Assembly: GCA_009787745.1 (NCBI GenBank)
Contig: WQST01000003.1
Location: 1-34,564, forward strand
From: Lachnospiraceae bacterium
Lineage (GTDB): Bacteria; Bacillota; Clostridia; Lachnospirales; Lachnospiraceae
Direction: 5' to 3'
DNA: 34,564 nucleotides
Part shown: positions 7,987 through 17,756 of the stretch, one piece after another
Layout: each line of letters begins with the position of its first letter
Numbering within the stretch: the first letter of the stretch is position 1
The notes under the pieces: generated by a model
What the model was told of the DNA's origin: nothing
Seen by the model: the letters and a program-made list of their open reading frames with translations, nothing else
Database searches by the model: none
Made by a program: the position numbers and the translations under genes

Positions 7987-10422
7987 TTATCCCATAATAA
8001 CTTCTACACGATACACTTCTTTTCCGCTAACATAAGGAATCACAAATCCATCAATCTTTTGCCCGTCAATAATGATTTCGCGAACACCCTTTTCAACATT
8101 ATCGGGATTCGATACATTAATATGATATGTACCTTCGCGGAAACTGCGGGTAACGGTGAAATCGCCGAATCCTTTCGGAATACAAGGATTGACCGAAAGT
8201 CCTTTATGGGTCGGATAAATACCCAGAATATACTGAGAAATATTAACGAAAGTCCAAGCAGCAGTTCCGGTCAGCCAGCTATTTTTGGCTTCGCCGTGAT
8301 ACTTGGCGTCGCGTCCGGCGATCATTTGCGCATATACATAAGGCTCGGTTCGGTGGACTTCGCTGATTTCTTCATTATATGCCGGAGAAGTCTTACGATA
8401 AACGGAAAAAGCCCGCTCGCCGCGTCCGATAACAGTTTCGGCTATTGAAACCCACGGATTGTTATGGCAGAAAATCCCGGCATTTTCTTTGTATCCGGGC
8501 GGATATGAAGAAACTTCACCCAGTTCAAGATGGTATTTCGTATAGGCAGGCTGTAAAATCATGATGCCGTACTCGGTATCCAATTTTTCCTTAACGGAAT
8601 CAAGCGCTTTTTCAGCCAAACCTTCCGCCACGCCGACTCCTGCAAGTGAGCAAAAACCTTGTGATTCAATAAAAATCCGGCCTTCTTCACATTCTTTGGA
8701 GCCGATTTTTTGTCCATATGCATCGTATGCGCGAATGAACCACTCGCCATCCCAGCCGTCCTTTAAAATCGCGGCTTGCATAATCTTAACTTCATTGCGC
8801 GCACGCGCGGCTTCGGCTTCATCGCCTAATAACTCAGCCAACTCGGCATATTCTTCACCGTACTTAACAAACATACCGGCGATGAAAACCGATTCCGCAA
8901 CAGGACCTTGGCTTGGACCAAAAGTTTGAAATGATTCACCGGGATGTTCAGAGAAGCAGTTCAGATTAAGGCAGTCATTCCAATCAGCGCGGCCAATCAG
9001 CGGCAGGGCATGAGGTCCCTTATTATTAATGGTATAATCAAGTGAACGTTTTAGGTGATCCATCAAAGGGGTGGCAATCGATTCATCATTATCAAACGGA
9101 ACCATCTCATGAAGGATGGAAGTATCGCCTGTTTCGCGGACATACGCACTAGTTCCGGCGATTAGCCATAATGGGTCGTCATTAAAACCGCTGCCGATAT
9201 CAGAGTTGCCCTTTTTCGTCAAAGGCTGATATTGATGATAGGCACTGCCGTCAGGGAATTGTGTTGAGGCAATATCGATAATTCTCTCGCGCGCCCGTTC
9301 AGGAATCAAATGAACGAAACCGAGCAGATCCTGACAAGAGTCCCTGAATCCCATCCCCCGACCGATACCGGATTCATAATAAGAAGCGCTCCTTGACATA
9401 TTGAAAGTCACCATGCATTGATATTGGTTCCAAATATTAACCATCCGATCAACTTTTTCATCGTTTGATTTGACATTATATTTACCTAACAAACTTTGCC
9501 AGTAGTTGTTTAAGTCGGTGAAAGCGCTATCGATATCAGCATCGGTTTGATATTTCTTAAGCATCGCGTATGCTTTATCTTTATTAATGATACCGTCAGC
9601 TTCCCATTTATTTTCTTTTTCGTTTTCGATATAACCCAGAACGAAGATGTAGGAACTTGTCTCACCCGGTGCAATCGTCAAATTAATCTGATGAGAAGCA
9701 ATAGGCGACCATCCGCTGGCTAGGTTATTCTTAAGCTGACCTTCTTCGACGGCGTGAGGGCATTCAGGACCGCGGTAAGCACCTAAGAACTCGTCGCGGA
9801 TAGTTTCAAAGCCATCAATCGGAGCATTCACAGCATAGACTGCATAGTGGTTGCGGCGTTCACGGTATTCAGTTTTGTGGAAAATTGCGGATTCGATGAC
9901 TTCGACTTCGCCGATGCTTAGATTGCGTTGGAAATTTTTCATATCATCATCAGCATTCCAGAGGCACCATTCAACGTAAGAGAAAAGGGAAATCGTTTTG
10001 GCACAAGCGGAGTTGTTGGTTATTTTTAGTTGGGTGACTTCACAGGTATCGTTCATGGGAACGAAGGTAAGAACCTCGGCTTTGATGTCATTTTTTTGCC
10101 CGCTGAAACGGCTGTAACCGATTCCGTGGCGGCATTCATAGCTGTCTAACGCTGTTTTCGTCGGTTGCCAGCCGGGGTTCCAGACCGTATCGCCGTCTTT
10201 TATGTAAATATATTTGCCGTTATTGTCGGCGGGGACATTATTGTACCTGTAGCGGGTCAAACGTAAAAGTTTGGCGTCCTTATAGAAGGTATAACCTCCG
10301 CAGGTGTTGGAAATCAAGCTGAAAAAATCATTACAGCCTAAGTAATTAATCCAGGGAAGTGGCGTTTGGGGCGTCGTTATGACATATTCACGGTTTGCGT
10401 CGTCAAAATATCCAAATTTCAT
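7987..10422 (-). CDS. Cellobiose phosphorylase, GH94 (811 aa)
   Basis: [62 protein letters not shown] and [13 protein letters not shown], characteristic of GH94 phosphorylases. Confidence 0.93.
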   Translation of the reverse strand: MKFGYFDDANREYVITTPQTPLPWINYLGCNDFFSLISNTCGGYTFYKDAKLLRLTRYRYNNVPADNNGKYIYIKDGDTVWNPGWQPTKTALDSYECRHGIGYSRFSGQKNDIKAEVLTFVPMNDTCEVTQLKITNNSACAKTISLFSYVEWCLWNADDDMKNFQRNLSIGEVEVIESAIFHKTEYRERRNHYAVYAVNAPIDGFETIRDEFLGAYRGPECPHAVEEGQLKNNLASGWSPIASHQINLTIAPGETSSYIFVLGYIENEKENKWEADGIINKDKAYAMLKKYQTDADIDSAFTDLNNYWQSLLGKYNVKSNDEKVDRMVNIWNQYQCMVTFNMSRSASYYESGIGRGMGFRDSCQDLLGFVHLIPERARERIIDIASTQFPDGSAYHQYQPLTKKGNSDIGSGFNDDPLWLIAGTSAYVRETGDTSILHEMVPFDNDESIATPLMDHLKRSLDYTINNKGPHALPLIGRADWNDCLNLNCFSEHPGESFQTFGPSQGPVAESVFIAGMFVKYGEEYAELAELLGDEAEAARARNEVKIMQAAILKDGWDGEWFIRAYDAYGQKIGSKECEEGRIFIESQGFCSLAGVGVAEGLAEKALDSVKEKLDTEYGIMILQPAYTKYHLELGEVSSYPPGYKENAGIFCHNNPWVSIAETVIGRGERAFSVYRKTSPAYNEEISEVHRTEPYVYAQMIAGRDAKYHGEAKNSWLTGTAAWTFVNISQYILGIYPTHKGLSVNPCIPKGFGDFTVTRSFREGTYHINVSNPDNVEKGVREIIIDGQKIDGFVIPYVSGKEVYRVEVIMG

Positions 10423-10447
10423 AGGTTTACTCCTCTCATGGTTACAG

Positions 10448-10493
10448 CTAAAACGATTAAGTAAATTATATTAAATATTTATGATAAATGCAA
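10448..10493 (-). promoter_or_regulatory. GH94 promoter (TTGCAT-17-TATAAT) with LacI-type operator CTTAATCGTTTTAG just after the -10
   Basis: -35 at 10493-10488, -10 at 10470-10465; CG-centred imperfect palindrome 10461-10448. Confidence 0.6.
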
Positions 10494-10498
10494 GTTGA

Positions 10499-10593
10499 AA
10501 TCATGATATAATGACGTTAGTCATTATATCGGCGCGGCTTTAGTGCGCATCCCCCAGAGGGCATGATTTCTGAAGGAATCATGATATAATGTT
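10499..10593 (+). repeat. Palindromic interspersed repeat, copy A
   Basis: Contains GATATAATGAC-GTTA-GTCATTATATC and shares aligned sequence with 21481-21650. Confidence 0.85.
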
Positions 10594-10621
10594 CTAGACA
10601 ACAACTGTGAGGGAGGATAAA

Positions 10622-11203
10622 ATGAGCGAAATATTCAGATGCTTTGGAAACACCGAATTGTATGCAGATTACCACGATAACGAATGGGGCAGACCTGTTC
10701 ATGATGATAATAAGCTTTTCGAAATGCTGATCTTGGAGGGAGCGCAGGCAGGGCTTTCTTGGGAAACGGTACTAAAAAAGCGGGAAGCATACCGTGAAGC
10801 CTTCGATGGGTTCGACCCTAAGAAAGTCGCCTTATACGACGATGCTAAGAGAGCGGAACTACTGGCGAACCCGGGTATTATTCGTAACCGCCTAAAAATT
10901 AACGCCGCGATTATAAATGCCGAATTGTTTCTTGAAATCGTCAAAAAATACGGGAGTTTTGACAGTTTCATATGGGCTTATGTGAATAACGAGCCGATTG
11001 TCGGGCATTGGGAAAGCTTTGATTACATGCCGATTACGACCGAAATATCCGATAAAATAAGTAAAGATCTCAAAAAAATGGGTTTTAAATTCGTAGGTTC
11101 AACGATTATTTATTCATTTATGCAAGCCGTCGGGATGGTAAATGACCATCTAAAACCATGTTTTGTGTATCAACAAATAATAACGGAGGAGTCGGATTCA
11201 TGA
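10622..11203 (+). CDS. tag: DNA-3-methyladenine glycosylase I
   Basis: RCFGNTELYADYHDNEWGRPVHDDNKLFEMLILEGAQAGLSWETVLKKREAYR; SD GGGAGG. Confidence 0.95.
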   Translation: MSEIFRCFGNTELYADYHDNEWGRPVHDDNKLFEMLILEGAQAGLSWETVLKKREAYREAFDGFDPKKVALYDDAKRAELLANPGIIRNRLKINAAIINAELFLEIVKKYGSFDSFIWAYVNNEPIVGHWESFDYMPITTEISDKISKDLKKMGFKFVGSTIIYSFMQAVGMVNDHLKPCFVYQQIITEESDS

Positions 11204-12210
11204 CATCTATGAAAGATATCGCCGCCGCTTGCGGAGTTTCAATAGCAACAGTGAGCAAAGCTCTAAACGGGCATCACGATATCGGCGAGAAAACACGCGC
11301 CAGGATTAGGAAAGCCGCCGAAGAAATGGGTTACTCGCCTAATTCCTTTGCCAGCGCCCTAAAAACCAGAAAAAGCTATAATGTCGGTGTCCTTTTCGTT
11401 GATGAAGATGGTTCGGGGCTTACCCACGATCATTTTTCGCGGATTCTTGATAGTGTTAAAGTTTCTGTTGAATCAAATGGCTACGACTTGACATTTCTCA
11501 ACTGTAATAAGAATCGTGAAAAACGGCGTTCATATTTAAACCATACCCGCTATCGCGGTTTGGAAGGGATAATCATTGCTTGTATCGACTTTTCCGACCC
11601 CGAAGTAGCGGAGTTGATTGAAAGTGAAATTCCCGTAGTTACGATTGATTGCCTTTTCGATAATACGATGTGCGTCATGACCAATCAAGCTAAGGGTATG
11701 CGCGATCTGATGAATTATATCTATGAAATGGGGCATCGCCGTATTGCATATATTCATGGTACTGATTCGGCGGTCACACAGAGCCGCCTTAATGGATTTT
11801 ACCAAACAATCGAAGAACTTAAGCTTACGGTACCGAAAGAATATATCCGTGAAGTCGCCTATCGTGATAAGGGTGAGACTGAGCGCCTGACCAAAGAGCT
11901 ATTAAATCTCGAAACCCCTCCTACTTGTATTCTTTATCCCGATGATTATGCATCGTTTGGCGGAATAAAGGCGATTAAAGAAATGGGTTTAAAAATTCCT
12001 GAAGATATTTCGATTGCAGGTTATGATGGTATTGTGATTAGCCGTTTAATGGAACCGCAGCTGACAACGATCGATCAGGATGCGGAAAAAATAGGGCGCT
12101 GTGCAGGTGATGCGCTGATAAAGATTATCGAAAACCCGAAAACGACGATAATTGAAACAATTCGGGTTGACGGAAATTTAGTTATCGGTAATTCAGTTGG
12201 GAAAATCTAA
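11200..12210 (+). CDS. LacI family transcriptional regulator
   Basis: MTSMKDIAAACGVSIATVSKALNGHHDIGEKTRARIRKAAEEMGYSPN; ATGA overlap with tag. Confidence 0.95.
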   Translation: MTSMKDIAAACGVSIATVSKALNGHHDIGEKTRARIRKAAEEMGYSPNSFASALKTRKSYNVGVLFVDEDGSGLTHDHFSRILDSVKVSVESNGYDLTFLNCNKNREKRRSYLNHTRYRGLEGIIIACIDFSDPEVAELIESEIPVVTIDCLFDNTMCVMTNQAKGMRDLMNYIYEMGHRRIAYIHGTDSAVTQSRLNGFYQTIEELKLTVPKEYIREVAYRDKGETERLTKELLNLETPPTCILYPDDYASFGGIKAIKEMGLKIPEDISIAGYDGIVISRLMEPQLTTIDQDAEKIGRCAGDALIKIIENPKTTIIETIRVDGNLVIGNSVGKI

Positions 12211-12227
12211 ATTACTTTCTCATAGAA

Positions 12228-12253
12228 GTGCCGCCGCCCGCGGCACTTTTTCG
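12228..12253 (+). terminator. Rho-independent terminator GTGCCGC-CGCCC-GCGGCACTTTTT
   Basis: GC stem and T-tract just after LacI stop. Confidence 0.85.
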
Positions 12254-12268
12254 GCTTCCGTAAACAGT

Positions 12269-12376
12269 GTAATAGCCGATAGAGGGGCTATCGGCTATTA
12301 CGAGGGGAGTATAAATAATTAATATAAGGGTCCCTTGTAAGCAGAGATGATGAAGGGGTATCACTGCTTACTCTCC
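12269..12376 (+). ncRNA. Candidate structured RNA: 14-bp perfect hairpin plus second stem GTAAGCAG/CTGCTTAC
   Basis: GTAATAGCCGATAG-AGGGG-CTATCGGCTATTAC, then 8-bp stem 12337-12344/12364-12371; possible enclosing GGGGAGT/ACTCTCC. Confidence 0.3.
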
Positions 12377-12685
12377 AAGTATATTACATTATATAACAAA
12401 AAGCAATGCAACAATTTGACAAATTAAGCGGGGTTTAATGTAAAAAATATGTGCATATTTGCCACAAAGGAATCCTCATTTAGTAAATTATCACGAATTT
12501 CATGCCTAATAAATGTATTTTATGTATTACCATAGATATCTATTGTAACAAAAAAGCAAGCACAATCCGTAAAAATTAAAGCAATCAAGATTTTAAGCAA
12601 AAATTTTGCAGATTATGTATATTTTGCTTTAAATGAGAAATAATACAAATGTAGCAAAATTAAAACCTGTATAGGAGGAACTAAA

Positions 12686-12802
12686 ATGTCCAAGAACGAT
12701 TATAATCAGAGCGAAAACAACAGCAAGAACAACCAGGATAAGAATTCGAAGAACAACTCAAGAAACAATAGTTCAAGTTCGAGCAGCAGCAAAAGCGAGT
12801 AA
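12686..12802 (+). CDS. Asn/Ser/Lys-rich 38-aa small protein
   Basis: MSKNDYNQSENNSKNNQDKNSKNNSRNNSSSSSSSKSE*; SD AGGAGG; followed by terminator; absent from ORF track because short. Confidence 0.6.
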   Translation: MSKNDYNQSENNSKNNQDKNSKNNSRNNSSSSSSSKSE

Positions 12803-12821
12803 GTTACGTAGTATGAAACAA

Positions 12822-12849
12822 AAGGGGCGCCGCAAGGCGTCTCTTTTTA
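12822..12849 (+). terminator. Terminator GGGGCGCC-GCAA-GGCGTCTCTTTTT
   Basis: GNRA-loop stem and T-tract. Confidence 0.75.
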
Positions 12850-12896
12850 TGTAATTAAACTTGAAAATAATTTTTTGGTAAGCTATAATCATAGTT

Positions 12897-14045
12897 ATGA
12901 AAAGATACGAATTGATTGTTCCATGCCATTTTGGTTTAGAGACAGTCTTAAAAAGAGAAATCATTGATTTGGGTTATGATGTAACGGAAGTAAATGACGG
13001 ACGTGTCACATTTATCGGAGATGCCGAAGCAATTTGCCGGGCAAATATTTTTTTGCGGACAGCAGAGCGCGTTTTAATTAAAGTAACTTCTTTTCGGGCA
13101 GAAACTTTCGAAGAATTATTTCAGGGAACTAAGGCGGTAGGATGGGACGAATTTATCCCGGCGGATGGGAAATTCTACGTAACTAAGGCGGCCGGAATTA
13201 AAAGTAAACTCTTTAGTTCCTCTGATATTCAGTCAATCGTCAAAAAGGCCATTGTCGAGCGCTTAAAAGAATCCTATCATATAGAGTGGTTTAAAGAAGA
13301 CGGGGCGGCATATCCGTTGCGCGTTTTTATTTTGAAAGATGAAGTGACGATCAGCTTGGATACGACCGGTGAATCACTGCATAAACGCGGTTATCGTAAA
13401 TTGACCGCAAAGGCTCCGATTGCCGAAAATTTGGCGGCGTCACTAATTTTACTGACGCCCTGGAAAAGCGAGCGGATTTTAGTTGACCCTTTCTGCGGAA
13501 GTGGTACTATCCCGATTGAAGCGGCACTTATCGCCGCCGGAATCGCCCCGGGGGTTTCACGGACATTTACCGCCGTGGATTGGCCTAATCTTGTTCCTGT
13601 AAAGGAATGGCACGATATCCGTGAGGAAGCAAAAGAAGATGAGGATTTAACGGTCGAAACAGATATCCAAGCCTATGATATTGACGAAAAAATAATCGCC
13701 GCGGCACGTGAAAACGCGCGTTTAGCAGGGGTGGAAAAGCTTATTCATTTTCAAAAACGCGGTATTGATCAACTCCGCCACCCGAAGAAGTACGGTTTCA
13801 TTATCACGAATCCGCCATACGGTGAGCGAATCGAGGATAAAGAAAATCTTCCGGATATATATAAAAATTTGGGGAAACAATTTAAAAATCTTGATGCCTG
13901 GTCACTTTACATGATTACGGCTTATGAAGAAGCGGAGCGTGACATGAAATGTAAAGCAGAGAAAAACCGCAAGATTTATAATGGGATGATGAAAACATAT
14001 TTTTACCAATTTCCCGGTCCCAAACCGCCGAAAAGAGTAGTATAG
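12897..14045 (+). CDS. THUMP-domain class I SAM-dependent RNA methyltransferase (RlmL/YpsC family)
   Basis: DPFCGSGTIPIEAAL and TNPPYGERI motifs; N-terminal THUMP-like region. Confidence 0.92.
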   Translation: MKRYELIVPCHFGLETVLKREIIDLGYDVTEVNDGRVTFIGDAEAICRANIFLRTAERVLIKVTSFRAETFEELFQGTKAVGWDEFIPADGKFYVTKAAGIKSKLFSSSDIQSIVKKAIVERLKESYHIEWFKEDGAAYPLRVFILKDEVTISLDTTGESLHKRGYRKLTAKAPIAENLAASLILLTPWKSERILVDPFCGSGTIPIEAALIAAGIAPGVSRTFTAVDWPNLVPVKEWHDIREEAKEDEDLTVETDIQAYDIDEKIIAAARENARLAGVEKLIHFQKRGIDQLRHPKKYGFIITNPPYGERIEDKENLPDIYKNLGKQFKNLDAWSLYMITAYEEAERDMKCKAEKNRKIYNGMMKTYFYQFPGPKPPKRVV

Positions 14046-14057
14046 CATGGGAAGGTT

Positions 14058-15206
14058 ATGATGAATCAAAAACTGGTAAAAAAAACAGCTGTATTTAGTT
14101 TGCTTTATTCTGTTATCGTAATGGCAGCAGTATTTTTTGTAATGGAGAACAGAGTTATTTTCGCAGAAAATCGCCACGGTGATTATGCGGCGGAACTTGC
14201 TTTAAATGATATCGAAACAGAAATTCCCGATTTTGATATCCTGATTGATGATATTCATAATCAGGAAACGATACCCCGAACAGAAGGTCTGGATTCCGAA
14301 AATGATTTAAACAGTGATGCGGGTTTAAGTAGTTCGCTTATTTTTGAACTTGGAAGCGCGAACACTAATTTTTTGATTATTCCGCTCCCGCCCGGGACGA
14401 ATACTAATGACATTACGATTGAAAACCATTACCTTAATGAAGAGATGTGGATATTCATTAAAAATGCCGACGAAGATTTTTATGCTAACAACGTTATCTC
14501 CGGAAACCGGAAAAATATTACTTCGGGATTTTATGAAGGTACTGATAATGATGTTATTCTTAAATTTGCTTTGAACAATATTTATGAGTACCGTAGTATT
14601 ATGGAGGAAGAGACGATTTATGTGGAATTTGTCCCGCCTCGTGAAATGTACGACCGGATTGTTGTTATTGACCCGGCTTTCGGCGGAAGTGATTTCGGGA
14701 TTATCGCGAATGATCTGAACGAAAAAGACGTCACCTTAAATATTGCTCTTAAATTAAAGGAATTATTGGATCAAACCGATATCAAAGTTTATTTTACCCG
14801 CCTATTGGATAATAACTTGAATGAAGATAAGCGTGTCCGTGTTGCGAATAACACAAGAGCCGATATGCTCATTAGAATCGAATGCGATGGTGATGATGAC
14901 AGCCTTTTGAATGGCACGACCGCGATTTATAATGAAAACTTTTTTATTCCCCATTTCGGTAATGTTGAACTTGCGAATATTTTGGAAAAAGAAGTTGTCC
15001 TAAGTATTAGGGGAAAGGCGATTGGTTTAAAGCCCGCTTCGCAGACGGATTCAGTAATAGCTAATGCGACGGTTCCGGCGGCGGCGATTAGAGTCGGCTA
15101 TTTAACTAATGCTCAGGAAGCAATTTTGCTTAATAGAGAAGATTATATAGAAAAAGTTGCTGCGGGGATTTATAATGCGATTTTTGCGGCTTATGAAATG
15201 TATTAG
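14058..15206 (+). CDS. Amidase_3-fold protein with degenerate active site
   Basis: VVIDPAFGGSDFGIIANDLNEKDVTLNIALKLKELL...VYFTR...VGYLTNAQEAILLN; N-terminal TM. Confidence 0.8.
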   Translation: MMNQKLVKKTAVFSLLYSVIVMAAVFFVMENRVIFAENRHGDYAAELALNDIETEIPDFDILIDDIHNQETIPRTEGLDSENDLNSDAGLSSSLIFELGSANTNFLIIPLPPGTNTNDITIENHYLNEEMWIFIKNADEDFYANNVISGNRKNITSGFYEGTDNDVILKFALNNIYEYRSIMEEETIYVEFVPPREMYDRIVVIDPAFGGSDFGIIANDLNEKDVTLNIALKLKELLDQTDIKVYFTRLLDNNLNEDKRVRVANNTRADMLIRIECDGDDDSLLNGTTAIYNENFFIPHFGNVELANILEKEVVLSIRGKAIGLKPASQTDSVIANATVPAAAIRVGYLTNAQEAILLNREDYIEKVAAGIYNAIFAAYEMY

Positions 15207-15236
15207 TATTTGGTACATAATTCAGGGAGAAAAGAT

Positions 15237-15836
15237 TTGAATATTATTTTTGCAACCAATAATCAGGATAAGTATAATGAGATAAAAGAAATTATGCAGG
15301 AATTTCCTGTTGGGATTTTATCGATGCGAGAAGCGGGTATTGATATGGATATCGAAGAAAATGGCTTAACTTTTATGGAAAATGCGATTATTAAAGCAAG
15401 AGCGGTCTATGAGGCGGCTTCGGAAGGGATGCTGGTTATCGCGGATGATTCGGGCTTGGAAGTAGATTACTTGAATAAGGAACCGGGCATTTATTCCGCT
15501 CGTTATTTAGGGGTTGATACATCATATCGGATTAAAAATCAGAGTTTGATTGATCGGCTTTCGGGTGTCCCTGATGAGAACCGGACGGCTCGTTTCGTTT
15601 GTGCGATAGCGGCTATTTTACCGAATGGTGATTTGCTGACTAGTGAAGAAACGATGGAAGGGCGTATAGATTATCAGGAGAGCGGGGAAAATGGCTTTGG
15701 TTATGACCCGATTTTTTACCTGCCCGAATATAAAATGACCTCAGCTTCATTATCTAAAGAGGATAAAAATGCAATTAGCCATCGGGGAAAAGCTTTAAAA
15801 GTAATGAAGGAAAAATTGTCAGATTATATTAGCTAA
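15237..15836 (+). CDS. rdgB: RdgB/HAM1 family dITP/XTP pyrophosphatase (TTG start)
   Basis: NIIFATNNQDKYNEIKEIM...VIADDSGLEVDYLNKEPGIYSARYLG...SHRGKALK; SD CAGGGAG before TTG. Confidence 0.93.
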   Translation: MNIIFATNNQDKYNEIKEIMQEFPVGILSMREAGIDMDIEENGLTFMENAIIKARAVYEAASEGMLVIADDSGLEVDYLNKEPGIYSARYLGVDTSYRIKNQSLIDRLSGVPDENRTARFVCAIAAILPNGDLLTSEETMEGRIDYQESGENGFGYDPIFYLPEYKMTSASLSKEDKNAISHRGKALKVMKEKLSDYIS

Positions 15837-15846
15837 AGGATTTTAC

Positions 15847-16326
15847 GTGAGAATATTAATTGTCAGTGATACACATCGTCATATCGATGATTTTGAAAAA
15901 GTATATATGAGGGTGCTGCCGATTGATTTGGTGGTTCATTGCGGTGACGCGGAGTTGAGTGAAGAAGCATTTAAACGGATTATCGGGTGTCCTTTGATGA
16001 TGGTTTCCGGTAATAATGATTTTTTTGCCGACTTGCCGCGTGAGATAGAGTTTATGATCGGCCGTTATAAGGTGTGGTTGCTTCATGGCCATAATTATTA
16101 CGTTACTGTCGAGGGGAAAACAATTCGGCGTGAAGCCGAAAGAAGAAATGCTGATATCGTAATTTATGGGCATACGCACAAGCCGATTATTGATATAATG
16201 CCTGAGCTTATCGCGGTAAACCCCGGCAGTTTGTGTTATCCGCGTCAGGAAGGGCGGCGTCCGTCGTTTATTATTATGGAAATCGATAAAGAAGGCGAAG
16301 CGCATTTTACGATAAATTATTTATGA
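15847..16326 (+). CDS. YfcE/MJ0936 family metallophosphoesterase (GTG start)
   Basis: MRILIVSDTHRHIDDFEKV...VVHCGDAE...VSGNNDFF...WLLHGHNY...YGHTHKPII...NPGSLCYPR. Confidence 0.92.
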   Translation: MRILIVSDTHRHIDDFEKVYMRVLPIDLVVHCGDAELSEEAFKRIIGCPLMMVSGNNDFFADLPREIEFMIGRYKVWLLHGHNYYVTVEGKTIRREAERRNADIVIYGHTHKPIIDIMPELIAVNPGSLCYPRQEGRRPSFIIMEIDKEGEAHFTINYL

Positions 16327-16418
16327 TAACTGTGATGGGTTTTCATGCTAAGAATATAGCTTTTTTGGTGAGTTGGCAGAGGGATTTTAAATTTTTTGAT
16401 TTAAATTAAGAAAATTGA

Positions 16419-16447
16419 TTGACATAGAAGTTCGCATATTATATAAT
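16419..16447 (+). promoter_or_regulatory. Promoter TTGACA-17-TATAAT for the tRNA operon
   Basis: Perfect consensus hexamers, 17-nt spacer. Confidence 0.85.
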
Positions 16448-16494
16448 AACCCTTGCATGTGAAAAACAGATTAAATATCCTGTCCCACCAAGAG

Positions 16495-16569
16495 CGGGGT
16501 GTGGCTCAGCTTGGCTAGAGCGCCTGGTTTGGGACCAGGAGGTCGCAGGTTCGAATCCTGTCACCCCGA
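16495..16569 (+). tRNA. tRNA-Pro (TGG)
   Basis: CGGGGTG/CACCCCG acceptor; anticodon loop TTTGGGA. Confidence 0.95.
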
Positions 16570-16604
16570 TTGAAGTGAACAATGATAATTAAATAATAAA
16601 TTAT

Positions 16605-16675
16605 GCGGGTGTAGTTCAATGGTAGAACACTAGCCTTCCAAGCTAGATACGTGGGTTCGATTCCCATCACCCGCT
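16605..16675 (+). tRNA. tRNA-Gly (TCC)
   Basis: GCGGGTG/CACCCGC acceptor; anticodon loop CTTCCAA. Confidence 0.95.
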
Positions 16676-16744
16676 TCCGGGTTATGACGCCCGGCTTTAG
16701 CGGGGAATATCGCCCAGCTTTAAATTGGGATACCCTGTGCGAGT

Positions 16745-16818
<74 letters not shown>

Positions 16819-16916
16819 TCATGAAGATATTCCGATTCTGCTCCGCAGGCGGTTCATGACAGAAGAATGACACATAAATGTGCCATTCTTCATTGTTAGA
16901 TGAAGCTATTATATAT

Positions 16917-16991
16917 GGTGGATATAGCACAGTTGGTTAGAGCGTCAGATTGTGGTTCTGAAGGTCGTGGGTTCGAATCCCATTATCCACC
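16917..16991 (+). tRNA. tRNA-His (GTG), with G-1
   Basis: GTGGATA/TATCCAC acceptor; anticodon loop TTGTGGT. Confidence 0.95.
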
Positions 16992-17016
16992 TTGACCGGG
17001 AGCAGGTGAATAAATT

Positions 17017-17088
17017 TGGGCTATCGCCAAGCGGTAAGGCACAGGACTTTGACTCCTGCATTCGCTGGTTCAAATCCAGCTAGCCCAG
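17017..17088 (+). tRNA. tRNA-Gln (TTG)
   Basis: TGGGCTA/TAGCCCA acceptor; anticodon loop CTTTGAC. Confidence 0.95.
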
Positions 17089-17110
17089 TTGTCTTTTTGG
17101 GACAAAATAG

Positions 17111-17183
17111 GGGCGTGTAGCTCAGTTGGTAGAGCACTTGACTTTTAATCAAGTTGTCCGGAGTTCGAGCCTCCGCACGCTCA
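17111..17183 (+). tRNA. tRNA-Lys (TTT)
   Basis: GGGCGTG/CACGCTC acceptor; anticodon loop CTTTTAA. Confidence 0.95.
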
Positions 17184-17254
17184 GTAATTATTAAAATTTT
17201 CACCTTAAACTTGGACAAGCTGTTATAATTTCAACAGTTTGTCCAAGTTTATTT
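17147..17254 (+). repeat. Duplication copy 1a: tRNA-Lys 3' half plus terminator
   Basis: Aligns without gaps to 19653-19760. Confidence 0.92.
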
Positions 17255-17256
17255 TT
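17207..17256 (+). terminator. tRNA operon terminator AAACTTGGACAA...TTGTCCAAGTTT
   Basis: Long stem followed by ATTTTT. Confidence 0.85.
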
Positions 17257-17467
17257 AGCTAATTGGCAAATCTATATGCGTTGATTATTAAGAATATTTA
17301 AACCTTTTTCAAATAATCACCGCACCTAATATTCTATACTATCAATTAAGCGGTGAAGATTTTGCCGAATGTTTTTTCTCAGCAAAAAACTATCCGATCT
17401 TGACACGCTCAAAATCGCCAAAATAATGGGCTTTAGGTTCGGTGAAACGCTTTTATTAAACGAACTC

Positions 17468-17687
17468 TAATTAATTCAAAATTGACTTTTTGTTGATAAA
17501 TGGGTATAATGCCTTTAAGGGGAGTTGATTGAAATGGAAAATACCGTGAAGCCTTTACCATTAACAAAAGTAGAAATTGAAAAAGAGCGCGTTGCGTTGC
17601 ATGAATCTCTTTTGCCTTTAAGTGACTCCATGAAATCAAAACCATACAAAGAGGTTTTTGCAGAGATAAAAGAGAATGCAAACCTTT
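17468..17687 (+). repeat. Duplication copy 1b: promoter and small ORF
   Basis: Aligns to 19761-19978 with substitutions and two 1-nt indels. Confidence 0.92.
17482..17510 (+). promoter_or_regulatory. Promoter TTGACT-17-TATAAT for the 55-aa ORF
   Basis: Hexamers and 17-nt spacing read directly. Confidence 0.65.
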
Positions 17688-17701
17688 GTGTTTCGTTGTG
17701 A
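17534..17701 (+). CDS. 55-aa hypothetical protein
   Basis: MENTVKPLPLTKVEIEKERVALHESLLPLSDSMKSKPYKEVFAEIKENANLCVSL*; own promoter and SD; frameshifted copy at 19827. Confidence 0.5.
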   Translation: MENTVKPLPLTKVEIEKERVALHESLLPLSDSMKSKPYKEVFAEIKENANLCVSL

Positions 17702-17756
17702 AAGAAGCAATTCATGTTATTTTCTTCATTTCCGGGTTAAATTATTTTTAAATTGT

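Noticed and set aside
7972-8929. Plus-strand ORFs of 158 and 122 aa
   Set aside because: Antisense to the convincing GH94 coding sequence.
17433-17715. Minus-strand ORFs over the duplicated segment
   Set aside because: The plus strand has promoter, SD and a 55-aa frame; minus ORFs lack supporting signals.
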